Below, piece by piece: positions 8,689 through 18,715 of a stretch of DNA of 64,000 nt. Location of the stretch: the NCBI RefSeq assembly GCF_030064165.1, contig NZ_CP125947.1, positions 868,001-932,000 on the forward strand, read 5' to 3'. The notes beneath the pieces are model-generated. The model had not been told where the DNA came from and searched no databases. It saw only the letters and a program-made list of their open reading frames with translations. The DNA comes from Comamonas resistens (lineage in GTDB: Bacteria > Pseudomonadota > Gammaproteobacteria > Burkholderiales > Burkholderiaceae_C). How positions within the stretch are numbered: the first letter of the stretch is position 1; each line of letters starts with the position of its first letter. The position numbers and the translations under genes were made by a program.

Positions 8689-9669
8689 TCAGGTGCGGCG
8701 CTCCAAAAGTTGAGAGGCCAATTGTAGCAAACTTGCCGTGTGTTCGTTGTCTGGCAGTGCCGCCAAGGAGTCGATGGCGCGCTGTGCCTCGTCATGTGCC
8801 GCTGCACGTGCAATGTCCAGGGCGCCTGTGCTGCGCACGATCTCGACCACTGCATCAAGCTGGTCGGTGGAGCCCTGCTCGATAGCATTGCGAACGATGG
8901 TCGCCTGCTCGGGTGTGCCGCGCTGCATGGCCGCAATCAGAGGGAGTGTACATTTGCCTTCGCGCAGGTCATCACCAAGGTTCTTGCCCATTTCCTGGGC
9001 GTTGCCGGTGTAATCCAGCACATCGTCGATGATCTGAAAGGCCGTGCCCAGTGCCTGACCGTAGGTGGCGCAGGCTTGCTCGACTTCGGGGGATGCATCT
9101 GCCAAAACGGCTGCCAGCTGAGCACTGGCTTCGAAGAGCTGTGCAGTCTTGGAACGGATGACATGCAGGTAGCCGGCTTCATCCAGCGAGGCATCATGCG
9201 TGTTGATCAGTTGCTGCACTTCGCCTTCTGCGATGACGTTGGTGGCATCGGACAGGATCTTCAGCACGCGCATACTGCCCACTTCCACCATCATCTGGAA
9301 GGAGCGGGTGTGAAGAAAGTCGCCAACCAGCACGCTGGCAGGATTGCCAAAGGTCTCGTTGGCTGTGGGGCGGCCGCGGCGCAATGTGGACTCGTCCACT
9401 ACATCGTCGTGCAGTAGGGTTGCGGTATGGATCAGTTCCACCACGGCGGCAAGAATGTACTTGTGATGGCCTTTGTAGCCCAGGGCGCCGCAGATCATGA
9501 GCAGCAGGGCTGGGCGAAGACGCTTGCCGCCTGCTGCGATGATGTACTGAGAGATTTGACCAATCAAGGGAACGCTGGTTGTCAGTCGCTGAGCAATGAC
9601 ACGATCCACTTCACGCATGTCGTCTGCGATCAGGGCAAGCGGATTGGATGTGGAAATTTCTGTAGTCAA
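8689..9669 (-). CDS. ispB: Octaprenyl diphosphate synthase (ubiquinone side chain)
   Basis: This is a long-chain trans-polyprenyl diphosphate synthase that builds the isoprenoid tail of ubiquinone from isopentenyl diphosphate. The first aspartate-rich motif is LLHDDVVDESTLRRGRPTAN and the second is FQIIDDVLDYTG, both intact. The frame is open as far as 9834, but residues upstream of TTEISTSNPLALIADD look non-homologous. TTG 9669 gives 326 residues, close to E. coli IspB (323), and keeps the gene clear of the rplU promoter; this start is uncertain. Divergence from rplU-rpmA is a conserved arrangement. Chain length cannot be read directly; C40 is inferred from the Q-8 common in this order. Confidence 0.93.
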   Translation of the reverse strand: MTTEISTSNPLALIADDMREVDRVIAQRLTTSVPLIGQISQYIIAAGGKRLRPALLLMICGALGYKGHHKYILAAVVELIHTATLLHDDVVDESTLRRGRPTANETFGNPASVLVGDFLHTRSFQMMVEVGSMRVLKILSDATNVIAEGEVQQLINTHDASLDEAGYLHVIRSKTAQLFEASAQLAAVLADASPEVEQACATYGQALGTAFQIIDDVLDYTGNAQEMGKNLGDDLREGKCTLPLIAAMQRGTPEQATIVRNAIEQGSTDQLDAVVEIVRSTGALDIARAAAHDEAQRAIDSLAALPDNEHTASLLQLASQLLERRT

Positions 9670-9788
9670 GGTGATGAACCGCCAAGTGGACTTGCGATTA
9701 TAGAAAGATGCAGCTCTTCTCAGAGCAGCAAGTGCCGGCATGCTCCAGTGAACACTGTGGGGGAATAAAAGCGAAAAAAATCCATGCG

Positions 9789-9797
9789 TGCTAGAAT
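9789..9797 (+). promoter_or_regulatory. Extended -10 promoter for rplU-rpmA
   Basis: TGCTAGAAT provides an extended -10 (TGn plus TAGAAT at 9792-9797) 52 bases before the rplU start. The -35 region upstream is A-rich and has no good consensus. The placement fits the strong ribosomal protein transcript expected here. Confidence 0.5.
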
Positions 9798-9849
9798 CTA
9801 CGGCTCTGTGGAAATCATTTCGCAGAACTCTCAAACTTTAGAGGTTTTC

Positions 9850-10161
9850 ATGTACGCAGTCATAAAAACCGGCGGCAAGCAGTATCGCGTTGCAGCTGGC
9901 GAAAAGATCAAGGTAGAACAGATTGCTGCGGACGTAGGCCAGGAAATCGTGATCGACCAAGTTTTGGCCGTCGGCAACGGCGCTGAAATCAAGGTCGGTG
10001 CACCCCTGGTGTCCGGCGCATCTGTGAAGGCAACCGTGGTTGCTCATGGCAAGCACGACAAGGTGCACATCTTCAAGATGCGTCGCCGTAAGCACTATCA
10101 AAAGCGCCAAGGCCATCGTCAGCAGTTCACCGAACTGCAAATCGTGGCGATTGCTGCTTAA
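9850..10161 (+). CDS. rplU: 50S ribosomal protein L21 (bL21)
   Basis: bL21 binds 23S rRNA in the large ribosomal subunit. The product of 103 residues starts [19 protein letters not shown], the conserved N terminus, and carries the C-terminal basic segment [20 protein letters not shown] that contacts RNA. The frame is open upstream to 9784, but ATG 9850 is the start that matches the family. rpmA follows after 16 bases with a GGAG-type ribosome site, forming the universal rplU-rpmA pair. Confidence 0.98.
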   Translation: MYAVIKTGGKQYRVAAGEKIKVEQIAADVGQEIVIDQVLAVGNGAEIKVGAPLVSGASVKATVVAHGKHDKVHIFKMRRRKHYQKRQGHRQQFTELQIVAIAA

Positions 10162-10177
10162 TTTTTAGGAGCTAGAC

Positions 10178-10435
10178 ATGGCACAGAAAAAAGGCGGCGG
10201 CTCTACGCGCAACGGACGTGATTCCAAGCCAAAAATGCTGGGTGTGAAGGCCTTTGGTGGCGAGCTGGTGACAGCTGGTTCCATCATCGTGCGTCAGCGC
10301 GGCACCAAGTTCCACCCCGGTGAGAACGTTGGCGTGGGCAAGGATCACACCCTGTTTGCATTGGTTGACGGCCACGTGTCGTTCGGTGTGAAGGGCGCTC
10401 TGTCCAAGCAAACAGTCAACATCACGGCTGCATAA
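10178..10435 (+). CDS. rpmA: 50S ribosomal protein L27 (bL27)
   Basis: bL27 lies at the peptidyl transferase centre with its N terminus near the P-site tRNA end. The product is 85 residues and starts [19 protein letters not shown], without the cleavable leader found in Firmicutes. [19 protein letters not shown] and [16 protein letters not shown] are the family signatures. It is the second gene of rplU-rpmA and is followed by a clear intrinsic terminator. Confidence 0.98.
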   Translation: MAQKKGGGSTRNGRDSKPKMLGVKAFGGELVTAGSIIVRQRGTKFHPGENVGVGKDHTLFALVDGHVSFGVKGALSKQTVNITAA

Positions 10436-10451
10436 GTCGTATTTGACTCAC

Positions 10452-10483
10452 ACAAAGCCCCGACTTGTCGGGGCTTTGTTGTT
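10452..10483 (+). terminator. Intrinsic terminator after rpmA
   Basis: The perfect stem ACAAAGCCCCGAC / GTCGGGGCTTTGT has a tiny TT-centred loop and is followed by TGTTT. It lies 17 bases after the rpmA stop and isolates the ribosomal pair from obgE. Confidence 0.9.
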
Positions 10484-10578
10484 TGAAAAGGCTCCAGGCC
10501 GCAGATTTCTGGCAGATGGGGCATGGTAATAGAGCACTCAAGTGTGGCCCGGGGCTCTGGTGCACACTGATTTAGTAG

Positions 10579-11706
<1,128 letters not shown>

Positions 11707-11751
11707 GCTTGGGGCTATGAACCAGCAGCGCACTTGGTGCGCTGTTTTGCT

Positions 11752-11796
11752 TTGAATTTAATAGCTGCTTGCGCTTTCCTTATAAGCGTTAGAGGC
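11752..11796 (+). repeat. AGCTGCTTGCGCTT-type dispersed repeat between obgE and proB
   Basis: The unit TTGAATTTAATAGCTGCTTG continues into CGCTTTCCTTATAAGCGTTAG. It resembles the units at 1122, 30729 and 55711. AAGCG and CGCTT parts could pair. It ends about 20 bases before the proB start. Confidence 0.5.
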
Positions 11797-11816
11797 CTAA
11801 AACACTGTAGATTCTC

Positions 11817-12956
11817 ATGTCTTCCAACGTGTTGCGTGATGCCCGTCGCATCGTCGTCAAAGTCGGCTCCAGCCTGGTGACCAATGAAGGTCGAGGGCTG
11901 GATGAGGCTGCCATTCAGGAGTGGAGCCGCCAGCTGGCGGCCTTGGTGCATGGTGAGGATGGCATCAAGCGCGAAGTCATCATGGTCTCCAGTGGCGCCA
12001 TTGCCGAAGGCATGAAGCGTCTGGGCTGGGCCACGCGTCCGACCGAGGTGCATGAGCTGCAGGCCGCTGCTGCCGTCGGTCAGATGGGGCTGGCCCAGAT
12101 GTACGAGACCAAGCTGCGCGGCGAAGGCGTGCCCAGCGCCCAGGTGCTGCTGACTCATGCGGATCTGGCCGATCGCGAGCGCTATCTGAACGCCCGCACC
12201 ACGCTGCTGACGCTGCTGCAACTGGGCGTGGTGCCCGTCATCAACGAGAACGACACGGTGGTGATCGATGAGATCCGCTTCGGCGACAACGACACCCTGG
12301 GCGCGCTGGTGGCCAATCTGGTCGAGGCCGATGCCCTGGTCATACTGACCGATCAGCGCGGCCTCTATAGCGCCGATCCGCGCAAGAATCCCGATGCCCG
12401 GTTCATCGACGTGGCCGAAGCCGGCAACCCCGAGCTGGAGGCGATGGCCGGCGGCGCGGGCCTGTCCATCGGTACGGGCGGCATGATCACCAAGATTCTG
12501 GCGGCCAAGCGTGCGGCGGGCTCCGGTGCTTCCACCGTGATCGCCTGGGGGCGTGAGAAAGACGTGCTGCTGCGCCTGACGCGTGGCGAGTCCATAGGCA
12601 CGCTGCTGGTTGCCAACACGCACAAAATGCAGGCGCGCAAGCAGTGGATTGCCGACCATCTGCAGCTGCGCGGCTCGGTGACCGTGGATGCGGGTGCCGT
12701 CTCCAAGCTGCGTGATGAAGGCAAGAGCCTGCTGCCCATCGGCATGATCGCTGTGGACGGCGATTTTTCGCGCGGCGAAGTGATTGCCGTGCGTGATGAG
12801 GACGGTGTCGAGATCGCCCGTGGCCTGGCCAGCTATGCCAGCGCGGAAGCGCGGCTGCTGTGCCGCAAGAGCTCCTCGGAGATTGAATCGCTGTTGGGCT
12901 ACTCGGCAGGTCCCGAAATGATGCACCGCGACAATATGGTGGTGGCAGGACACTGA
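11817..12956 (+). CDS. proB: Glutamate 5-kinase ProB
   Basis: ProB phosphorylates glutamate to gamma-glutamyl phosphate, the first and feedback-regulated step of proline synthesis. The amino-acid kinase domain begins [20 protein letters not shown] and includes [20 protein letters not shown] and [21 protein letters not shown] domain occupies roughly residues 280-370. The 379-residue length is normal for a kinase-PUA enzyme. The gene follows obgE, as in many betaproteobacteria, and ends in a strong terminator shared with rppH. proA is not in the window. Confidence 0.97.
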   Translation: MSSNVLRDARRIVVKVGSSLVTNEGRGLDEAAIQEWSRQLAALVHGEDGIKREVIMVSSGAIAEGMKRLGWATRPTEVHELQAAAAVGQMGLAQMYETKLRGEGVPSAQVLLTHADLADRERYLNARTTLLTLLQLGVVPVINENDTVVIDEIRFGDNDTLGALVANLVEADALVILTDQRGLYSADPRKNPDARFIDVAEAGNPELEAMAGGAGLSIGTGGMITKILAAKRAAGSGASTVIAWGREKDVLLRLTRGESIGTLLVANTHKMQARKQWIADHLQLRGSVTVDAGAVSKLRDEGKSLLPIGMIAVDGDFSRGEVIAVRDEDGVEIARGLASYASAEARLLCRKSSSEIESLLGYSAGPEMMHRDNMVVAGH

Positions 12957-12971
12957 GCACCAGCCGTCACC

Positions 12972-13009
12972 AAAAAAGCCGTAATGCTGTGAGGCATTAC
13001 GGCTTTTTT
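12972..13009. terminator. Bidirectional terminator between proB and rppH
   Basis: A 16-base perfect stem, AAAAAAGCCGTAATGC / GCATTACGGCTTTTTT, encloses loop TGTGAG. The poly-A/poly-T flanks serve both strands. The distal base of the right arm (13009) is also the last base of the rppH stop codon on the minus strand. Confidence 0.92.
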
Positions 13010-13713
13010 CATTGTAGAGGCTTGTGATCGGGCGGATTGTCTATGCCGGTCTGCGGGTCCGGGTCAAAACTGGCGCCGGGCGGCAGCTCTATGCCGGGGT
13101 TGATGCGAAAGCTCCCTGTGCGGGCAGGGTACATGACCTGATGGTGCTGCCCCGGATGGGGAGTGCCGCCGGTGGCCTGGCCTGCCTCCTGATCGCGCGG
13201 CCGCATGCCGCTGCGAAGATAGCGGTTGCGCTGCTGCTCGCCGCGCGGCAGAAAGCGCGCCAGCTCGGTCAGCGCCATTTCATAGACGCCGCGTTTGAAT
13301 TCGACCACCACATCCAGAGGAACCCAGTAGTCATTCCAGCGCCAGGCATCGAACTCAGGGTGGTCGGTGGCACGCAGGTTCAAGTCCCAGTCATGCCCGA
13401 CCAGTTGAAGCAAAAACCATATCTGCTTCTGGCCTTTGTAATGCCCGCGCGCGTCGCGGCGGATGTACCTGTCTGGCACCTCGTAGCGCAACCAGTCCCT
13501 GGTGCGGGCAACCACGCGAACGTGATTGGGCTTCAGCCCCACTTCCTCGTGCAGCTCGCGGAACATGGCTTGCTCGGGTGTCTCACCCCGATCAATGCCA
13601 CCTTGCGGAAACTGCCAGCTGTGGGTGCGAATGCGTTTTCCCCAGAACACCTGGTTTCTTTGGTTGAGCAGGATGATGCCGACGTTCGGGCGAAATCCGT
13701 CCCGGTCAAGCAT
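13009..13713 (-). CDS. rppH: RNA pyrophosphohydrolase RppH
   Basis: RppH removes pyrophosphate from the 5' end of mRNA and thereby starts RNase E-dependent decay. The product starts [18 protein letters not shown], the canonical N terminus, at ATG 13713; the frame is open further, to 13752. The Nudix box is [17 protein letters not shown] then HEEVGL. The RppH core of about 160 residues is followed by a proline-rich tail of about 70 residues that looks disordered, giving 234 in total. Such extensions are common in betaproteobacterial RppH. It is transcribed away from proS, another frequent arrangement. Confidence 0.95.
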   Translation of the reverse strand: MLDRDGFRPNVGIILLNQRNQVFWGKRIRTHSWQFPQGGIDRGETPEQAMFRELHEEVGLKPNHVRVVARTRDWLRYEVPDRYIRRDARGHYKGQKQIWFLLQLVGHDWDLNLRATDHPEFDAWRWNDYWVPLDVVVEFKRGVYEMALTELARFLPRGEQQRNRYLRSGMRPRDQEAGQATGGTPHPGQHHQVMYPARTGSFRINPGIELPPGASFDPDPQTGIDNPPDHKPLQ

Positions 13714-13807
13714 AATCAAACCCCAAATTTTTGAATTGTGTTCATTATGCATGGCCCCTTGTGATCGACAAGCGGGCCATGCCTATTTCCACTGAATTGC
13801 CAGTTCC

Positions 13808-15550
13808 ATGAAAGCCTCCCAATTTCTCATCTCCACCCTGAAAGAAGCTCCGGCCGACGCCGAAGTGGTCAGCCACAAGCTCATGATGCGGGCTGGCATG
13901 ATCAAAAAGCTGGGTGCTGGCATTTACAACTACATGCCCATGGGCCTGCGCGTGATCCGCAAGGTCGAGGCCATCGTGCGCGAGGAAATGAACCGCGCCG
14001 GCGCCATCGAAACCACCATGCCCGTGGTGCAGCCTGCCGAGCTGTGGCAGGAAACCGGCCGTTTCGAGAAGATGGGCCCCGAGCTGCTGCGTATCCAGGA
14101 TCGCCATGGCCGTGATTTCGTGATCCAGCCCACTTCCGAAGAGGTGGTTACCGATATCGCGCGCCAGGAGTTCAAGAGCTACAAGCAGCTGCCCAAGAAC
14201 CTCTACCAGATCCAGACCAAGTTCCGCGACGAGCGCCGTCCCCGCTTCGGCCTGATGCGCGGTCGCGAGTTCATCATGAAGGACGCCTATTCCTTCGACA
14301 AGGATCGTGATGCGGCCCAGATCAGCTACCAGACCATGCGCGAAGCCTACAAGCGCATCTTCGACCGCTTCGGCCTGCAGTACCGCGCCGTGCGTGCCGA
14401 CTCGGGCGCCATCGGCGGCGATCTGAGCGAAGAGTTCCAGGTCATCGCTTCCACGGGCGAGGACGCCATCGTCTACTGCCCGAACAGCGACTACGCTGCC
14501 AATATCGAGAAGGCCGAGAGCCTGGCGCCCACCCAGGCTCGTCCTGCCGCCGCCCAGGCCATGCAAAAGGTCGCCACACCCGGCAACAGCACCTGCGAAG
14601 CCGTGGCCGAGCAGCTGGGCCTGCCCCTGGCGCAGACAGTGAAGTCGCTGGTGCTGGCCACGGACGAGCTCGACGACAAGGGTCTGATCGTCAAGTCGCA
14701 GGTGTGGCTGTTGCTGCTGCGCGGTGATCACGAGATGAACGAGATCAAGGTCGGCAAGGTTGAAGGCCTGGCGGGCTTCCGTTTCGCGACCGTAGGCGAG
14801 ATCGAGGAGCACTTCGGTGCCAAGCCCGGTTATCTGGGCCCCATCGGCCTCAAGAAGCCCGTGAACATCGTGGTGGACCGCGACGTGGCCGTGATGGCCG
14901 ACTGGGTCTGCGGTGCCAATGAGGAAGACTTCCACATCACCGGCGTGAACTTCGGCCGCGACCTGCCCGAGCCCGCCGTGGTGGCGGATCTGCGCAATGT
15001 GGTGGCTGGCGATCGCTCGCCCGACGGCGCGGGCGAACTGGCGATCGAGCGCGGCATTGAAATCGGCCACGTATTCTATCTGGGCACGAAGTACTCCAAG
15101 GCCATGGACGCTACCTTCCTCGGCGACAACGGCAAGCCCCAGCACTTCGAGATGGGTTGCTACGGCATTGGCGTGACCCGCCTGCCCGCCGCTGCCGTGG
15201 AGCAGAACCACGATGAGCGCGGCATGATCTGGCCCGATGCGATTGCGCCGTTCACCGTGGTGATCTGCCCCATCGGCATGGGTCGCAGCGAGGCCGTGAA
15301 GACCGAGGCCGAGAAGCTCTATGGCGAGCTGCTGGCACTTGGCGTGGACGTGATCCTCGACGACCGCGACGAGCGCCCCGGTGCCATGCTGGCCGACTGG
15401 GAGCTGATCGGCGTGCCCCACCGCGTGGTGCTGGGTGACCGTGGCCTGAAGGAAGGCGTGCTCGAGTACCAGCAGCGCCGTGACACGGAAGCCACAAAGC
15501 TGGCGACGAATGAGGTGCTGGGTCACCTCAAGAGCCGCCTGGGCTTGTAA
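13808..15550 (+). CDS. proS: Prolyl-tRNA synthetase
   Basis: ProS is a class II synthetase that charges tRNA-Pro. The 580-residue bacterial-type enzyme has an N-terminal catalytic core beginning [20 protein letters not shown]. Motif 2 is around [18 protein letters not shown]. The inserted YbaK-like editing domain lies at about residues 230-390 ([14 protein letters not shown]). Motif 3 is near [20 protein letters not shown] and the anticodon-binding domain closes the protein. A tRNA-Pro lies about 5 kb away, probably by chance. The lytic transglycosylase gene follows after only 12 bases, so the two are likely co-transcribed. Confidence 0.97.
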   Translation: MKASQFLISTLKEAPADAEVVSHKLMMRAGMIKKLGAGIYNYMPMGLRVIRKVEAIVREEMNRAGAIETTMPVVQPAELWQETGRFEKMGPELLRIQDRHGRDFVIQPTSEEVVTDIARQEFKSYKQLPKNLYQIQTKFRDERRPRFGLMRGREFIMKDAYSFDKDRDAAQISYQTMREAYKRIFDRFGLQYRAVRADSGAIGGDLSEEFQVIASTGEDAIVYCPNSDYAANIEKAESLAPTQARPAAAQAMQKVATPGNSTCEAVAEQLGLPLAQTVKSLVLATDELDDKGLIVKSQVWLLLLRGDHEMNEIKVGKVEGLAGFRFATVGEIEEHFGAKPGYLGPIGLKKPVNIVVDRDVAVMADWVCGANEEDFHITGVNFGRDLPEPAVVADLRNVVAGDRSPDGAGELAIERGIEIGHVFYLGTKYSKAMDATFLGDNGKPQHFEMGCYGIGVTRLPAAAVEQNHDERGMIWPDAIAPFTVVICPIGMGRSEAVKTEAEKLYGELLALGVDVILDDRDERPGAMLADWELIGVPHRVVLGDRGLKEGVLEYQQRRDTEATKLATNEVLGHLKSRLGL

Positions 15551-15562
15551 GCTTCTGCTTCC

Positions 15563-16204
15563 ATGTTGCTCAACAGACGTTCCTGTCTCGCTGCCGCTTC
15601 GCTAGCCCTGCCGTCGGCGGGCTGGCTGCTGCCGCAAGCGGCCTGGGCTGGAGGACAGCTGGAAGAGCCGCTGGCCGACTCTGTGCGTAGCGCCATGAGT
15701 GCTGCCGTGGCTGGATCGGGGGCGCCTCCCGAGCTGGAGTTCATCTCCACCGAGTCTCGCATGAGCTATCTGCGCTGGCTGGTGGCCTGCAGCGACAAAC
15801 TGGCCAAACGCAAGCCCGACCCGCAGGTGCGGCGCGAGTTTTTGCAGACCGTCTGGTATGAAGCCAAGCGCGCGGGTCTCGATGTATCCATGGTCATGGG
15901 CCTGGTTCAGGTAGAAAGCGGCTTTCGCAAGTACGCGATCTCCAGTGTGGGCGCGCGAGGCTATATGCAGATCATGCCGTTCTGGATGCGTCTGATTGGC
16001 GATGGAGACTCGGGCAAGCTGTTTCACATGCAGACCAATCTGCGCTTTGGCTGCGTGATCCTGCGTCATTACCTGGACCGGGAAAAAGGCGATGCCTATA
16101 TGGCCCTGGGCCGCTACAACGGCAGCCGTGGGCAGCCCCAGTATCCGAATGCGGTCTTTGGCGCACAAAGGCGTTGGCTGATTGAAGAGCCGCGTTCGGT
16201 CTGA
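15563..16204 (+). CDS. Exported lytic transglycosylase (SLT domain)
   Basis: It is predicted to cleave peptidoglycan glycan strands in the periplasm. The N terminus LNRRSCLAAASLALPSAG has a twin-arginine-like pair and a hydrophobic core ending at a probable cleavage site after QAAWA. The SLT core shows VMGLVQVESGFRKYAISSVG with the catalytic glutamate in QVESGF. GARGYMQIMPFW, LRFGCVILRHYLDR and ALGRYNGSRG complete the family pattern. At 213 residues it is a minimal enzyme with no LysM or other wall-binding domain. It lies 12 bases after proS and ends in a terminator. The family is certain; the particular role is unknown. Confidence 0.9.
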   Translation: MLLNRRSCLAAASLALPSAGWLLPQAAWAGGQLEEPLADSVRSAMSAAVAGSGAPPELEFISTESRMSYLRWLVACSDKLAKRKPDPQVRREFLQTVWYEAKRAGLDVSMVMGLVQVESGFRKYAISSVGARGYMQIMPFWMRLIGDGDSGKLFHMQTNLRFGCVILRHYLDREKGDAYMALGRYNGSRGQPQYPNAVFGAQRRWLIEEPRSV

Positions 16205-16222
16205 GTACCCAGCTTTCATGCG

Positions 16223-16249
16223 AAAAGCGAGCCTCAGGCTCGCTTTTTT
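16223..16249 (+). terminator. Intrinsic terminator after the lytic transglycosylase gene
   Basis: The stem AAAAGCGAGCCT / AGGCTCGCTTTT is followed by TTTA. It lies 19 bases after the stop and probably ends the proS transcript. Confidence 0.9.
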
Positions 16250-16289
16250 ATGCTCGAAAAGGCTTGAAATCCAGGGGAGTCAAGCGCTG

Positions 16290-17669
16290 TCAGCTATGGT
16301 TCGAGGAGTCTTTGGCTGATATGGCCGAGCTCTGTACCTTGGCTGCGGCAGCGGCCGCCGGGGCCGCTGACTCTGCCGCGTCTGTGGACATGCGTGTGAC
16401 CATGACCTGGTCGATACGGTAGCTGTCCACGTCCAGCACCTCGAACTTGTAGTGGTTCCAGTTCACGGTGTCCGTGCGTCGCGGCACGCGGCGCAGCATG
16501 ACCATGAGAAAGCCGGCCAGCGTTTCGTACTCGTCGTCATGTGGCATATCGTCCAGATGCAGCACACGCATCACGTCCTCGATGGGCGTGATGCCGTCGA
16601 TCAGCCAGGAATGCTCGTCGCGGCGGATGATCTGCTCCTCGTCGGCCGGGCCCACCAGGTCGCCCATCACCGTGCTCATCACGTCGTTGAGCGTCACCAC
16701 GCCCACGACCAGGCTGTATTCGTTGACGATGACGGCAAAGTCTTCATGCACCATGCGGAACTGCTCCAGCACCTCGGCCAGCGTCAGGCGGTCGGGCACG
16801 ATGAGCACCTTGCGGATCAGGCTGTCGTCGCTGAGCGACAGCGGCTGGTTGTTGAGCGCGCGCTGAAACAGGTCCTTGGCGTCCACATAGCCGATTACAT
16901 GGTCGATATCGCCGTCGCAGACCGGGTAGGTGGAGAAGGGCTCCTCGGCAATGCGGGCGCGGATGATGGCATCGCTGTCGTCGCGGTAGAAAAAGGCCAC
17001 GCTGTCGCGCTGGGTCATGGCCGAGGCCACGGTGCGCGAGTCCAGCTCGAAGACATTGGCAATCACCTGCTGCTCGCGGGCGGCCAGCACGCCGGCCTTG
17101 GTGCCCGCTTCGGTCATGGCCAGGATGTCGTCGCTGGTGATGCGCTCGTCGCGCGTGGCGGGCAGGCCCAGCAGGCGAAACAAGGCGTCGGTCGCGAGGT
17201 TGTAGAACCAGATGATGGGCTTGAAGATCACCACAAACCAGCGCATGGGGGCGAGCACGCGCACCACGTAGCGCTCGGGCTCGTTCATGCTGATGCGGCG
17301 CGGCAACAGGTCGGCCAGCAGGATGAAGGCCGAGGTGACTATGAAAAACGAGAGCAGGAAGCCGAGGGTTGCAGAGAGGCTGGGCGAGAACCAGATCGAG
17401 AAGAACTCGGTCAGCGCAGGGCTGAACGCCCCCTCGCCGACGATGCCGCCGAGTATGGCGACGGCATTCTGCCCCACTTGCACCACGGTGAAATATTCGC
17501 CCGGCTGCTCCTGTACGCGCAGCGCATGCTCGGCTCCCTCATTGCCGTCGTCGGCCATCTGGCGCAGGCGCAGGCGACGCGAGGCGGCCAGAGAAATCTC
17601 CGCCACAGAGAAAAAGGCGCTGAGCAGAATCAGCAGAACAATCACCGCAAGGCTTTGGGACACACTCAT
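16290..17669 (-). CDS. CorC/HlyC family transporter (CNNM-CBS protein)
   Basis: This is an inner-membrane protein of the hemolysin C/CorC family, members of which are linked to magnesium or cobalt efflux. The CNNM (DUF21) transmembrane domain covers about residues 1-190, with QSLAVIVLLILLSAFFSVAE at the start. A CBS pair follows at about 205-330 (YPVCDGDIDHVIGYVDAKDL, DFAVIVNEYSLVVGVVTLND). The C-terminal CorC_HlyC domain (WLIDGITPIEDVMRVL) is at about 345-425. The alanine-rich tail looks disordered. Length 459. It is monocistronic in appearance. The transported ion cannot be told from sequence. Confidence 0.92.
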   Translation of the reverse strand: MSVSQSLAVIVLLILLSAFFSVAEISLAASRRLRLRQMADDGNEGAEHALRVQEQPGEYFTVVQVGQNAVAILGGIVGEGAFSPALTEFFSIWFSPSLSATLGFLLSFFIVTSAFILLADLLPRRISMNEPERYVVRVLAPMRWFVVIFKPIIWFYNLATDALFRLLGLPATRDERITSDDILAMTEAGTKAGVLAAREQQVIANVFELDSRTVASAMTQRDSVAFFYRDDSDAIIRARIAEEPFSTYPVCDGDIDHVIGYVDAKDLFQRALNNQPLSLSDDSLIRKVLIVPDRLTLAEVLEQFRMVHEDFAVIVNEYSLVVGVVTLNDVMSTVMGDLVGPADEEQIIRRDEHSWLIDGITPIEDVMRVLHLDDMPHDDEYETLAGFLMVMLRRVPRRTDTVNWNHYKFEVLDVDSYRIDQVMVTRMSTDAAESAAPAAAAAAKVQSSAISAKDSSNHS

Positions 17670-17766
17670 AGGCAGGGCTGCTGCGGCACGTCGACGTGCC
17701 TGCGGCCGGTTATCAAGGAGTCTCTATTCGACCACATAAAGCCTGTGGCAGGCAGCCGTACTGGCT

Positions 17767-18213
17767 TCAGGACTGAAGCGCGGCTGCCGAATGGGCCATG
17801 CGTGCCAGCGCATCGGCCTCGGTGTTGCGGTGTCTGGGCACCCATTGCAGCACCAGCTCGTCAAAGCCCTGCATCTGCGCACGGGCGGCCTCGAACAGCG
17901 TGGCGAGCCGGGCGATGGGCCGCGCCGGCTTGGCCGTGGGCGGGCCGAGCTGCTCCAGCAGCACCTGGGAGTCGGTGCGCACGGTCAGGCTGCGCGCGCC
18001 GAGATCGCGTGCCAGCGTCAGGGCGGCCATCAGGGCCCGCAGCTCGGCTTCGTTGTTGCAGCCGCTGCGGTGCAGATTCTGCGACAGCGTATGGCGGCTG
18101 CCGTCGGGCAGCTGCAGCAACACGCCCAGGCTCATGGGGCCGGGGTTGGGCAGGGCACTGCCATCGATATGGATGCAGCAGTGGTGAGGGGGAATGGGTT
18201 TGGGGGGCGGCAT
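17767..18213 (-). CDS. RNase H-like domain protein
   Basis: A small RNase H-fold protein with the acidic active-site residues in order: HIDGSALPNPG, CNNEAELRALMAAL, VRTDSQVLLEQLG and RNTEADALARMA. These match the D-E-D-D quartet, but the first motif differs from classical RnhA (DGSCLGNPGPGG). It is therefore closer to the RnhA-like YpdQ/plant RNase H group than to RnhA proper. ATG 18213 (148 residues) is preferred. The frame is open to GTG 18225, but that start lies inside the grxD terminator stem. No good ribosome site is seen. RNA:DNA hybrid cleavage is inferred. Confidence 0.8.
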   Translation of the reverse strand: MPPPKPIPPHHCCIHIDGSALPNPGPMSLGVLLQLPDGSRHTLSQNLHRSGCNNEAELRALMAALTLARDLGARSLTVRTDSQVLLEQLGPPTAKPARPIARLATLFEAARAQMQGFDELVLQWVPRHRNTEADALARMAHSAAALQS

Positions 18214-18214
18214 G

Positions 18215-18242
18215 AAAAAAGCCACCGGGGTGCCGGTGGCTT
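18215..18242 (-). terminator. Terminator of grxD abutting the start of the RNase H-like gene
   Basis: On the minus strand the stem AAGCCACCGG / CCGGTGGCTT with a 4-base loop runs into TTTTTTC. The ATG of the next gene follows directly at 18213. Read-through from grxD would form the hairpin just where the ribosome should land. Confidence 0.85.
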
Positions 18243-18258
18243 GCAGACGGGATGCGGC

Positions 18259-18579
18259 TTACTTGGCGGCCAGCACTTGCTGCAGCTCGCCCGATTCGTA
18301 CATCTCCATCATGATGTCCGAGCCACCGATGAATTCGCCCTTGATGTAGAGCTGGGGAATCGTGGGCCACTGGCTGTAGTCCTTGATGCCCTGGCGGATT
18401 TCCTGGTCTTCCAGCACGTTCACGGTGGCGATGGACTTGGCATCCACGCCGCAGGCCTTGAGGATCTGGATGGCACGGCCCGAGAAGCCGCACTGAGGGA
18501 AGCTGGCGTTGCCCTTCATGAACAGCAGGATGTCGTTGTTCTTGACCAGGTCGTCGATGCGTTGTTGGGTGTTGCTCAT
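18259..18579 (-). CDS. grxD: Monothiol glutaredoxin Grx4
   Basis: A CGFS-type monothiol glutaredoxin that binds a bridging [2Fe-2S] cluster with glutathione and helps iron-sulfur trafficking. The 106-residue product has MKGNASFPQCGFSGRAIQIL with the CGFS site, then TVNVLEDQEIRQGIKDYSQW and TIPQLYIKGEFIGGSDIMME. These cover the glutathione-binding TVP-type (here TIP) and GG-D elements. It follows prmC after 136 bases, in the conserved hemA-prfA-prmC-grxD order of betaproteobacteria. A terminator lies just downstream. Confidence 0.97.
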   Translation of the reverse strand: MSNTQQRIDDLVKNNDILLFMKGNASFPQCGFSGRAIQILKACGVDAKSIATVNVLEDQEIRQGIKDYSQWPTIPQLYIKGEFIGGSDIMMEMYESGELQQVLAAK

Positions 18580-18715
18580 AGTGGGCTCCGGATTTTGGAA
18601 ATGGCGGTACCAGCCGCGATGTCTGTGATTATTTCACCGTCTGCAAGCAATGCGGCGGTGTGAGGAAATGTGAAGAAATCCTGTGCGGTCTTAGCTGAGG
18701 CTGCCTGACGGAATT

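Noticed and set aside
11715..12953. 412-codon minus-strand frame
   Set aside because: Antisense to proB; repetitive His/Gln-rich translation typical of shadow frames.
13745..15526. 593-codon minus-strand frame
   Set aside because: Antisense to proS, which is a complete, well-conserved gene.
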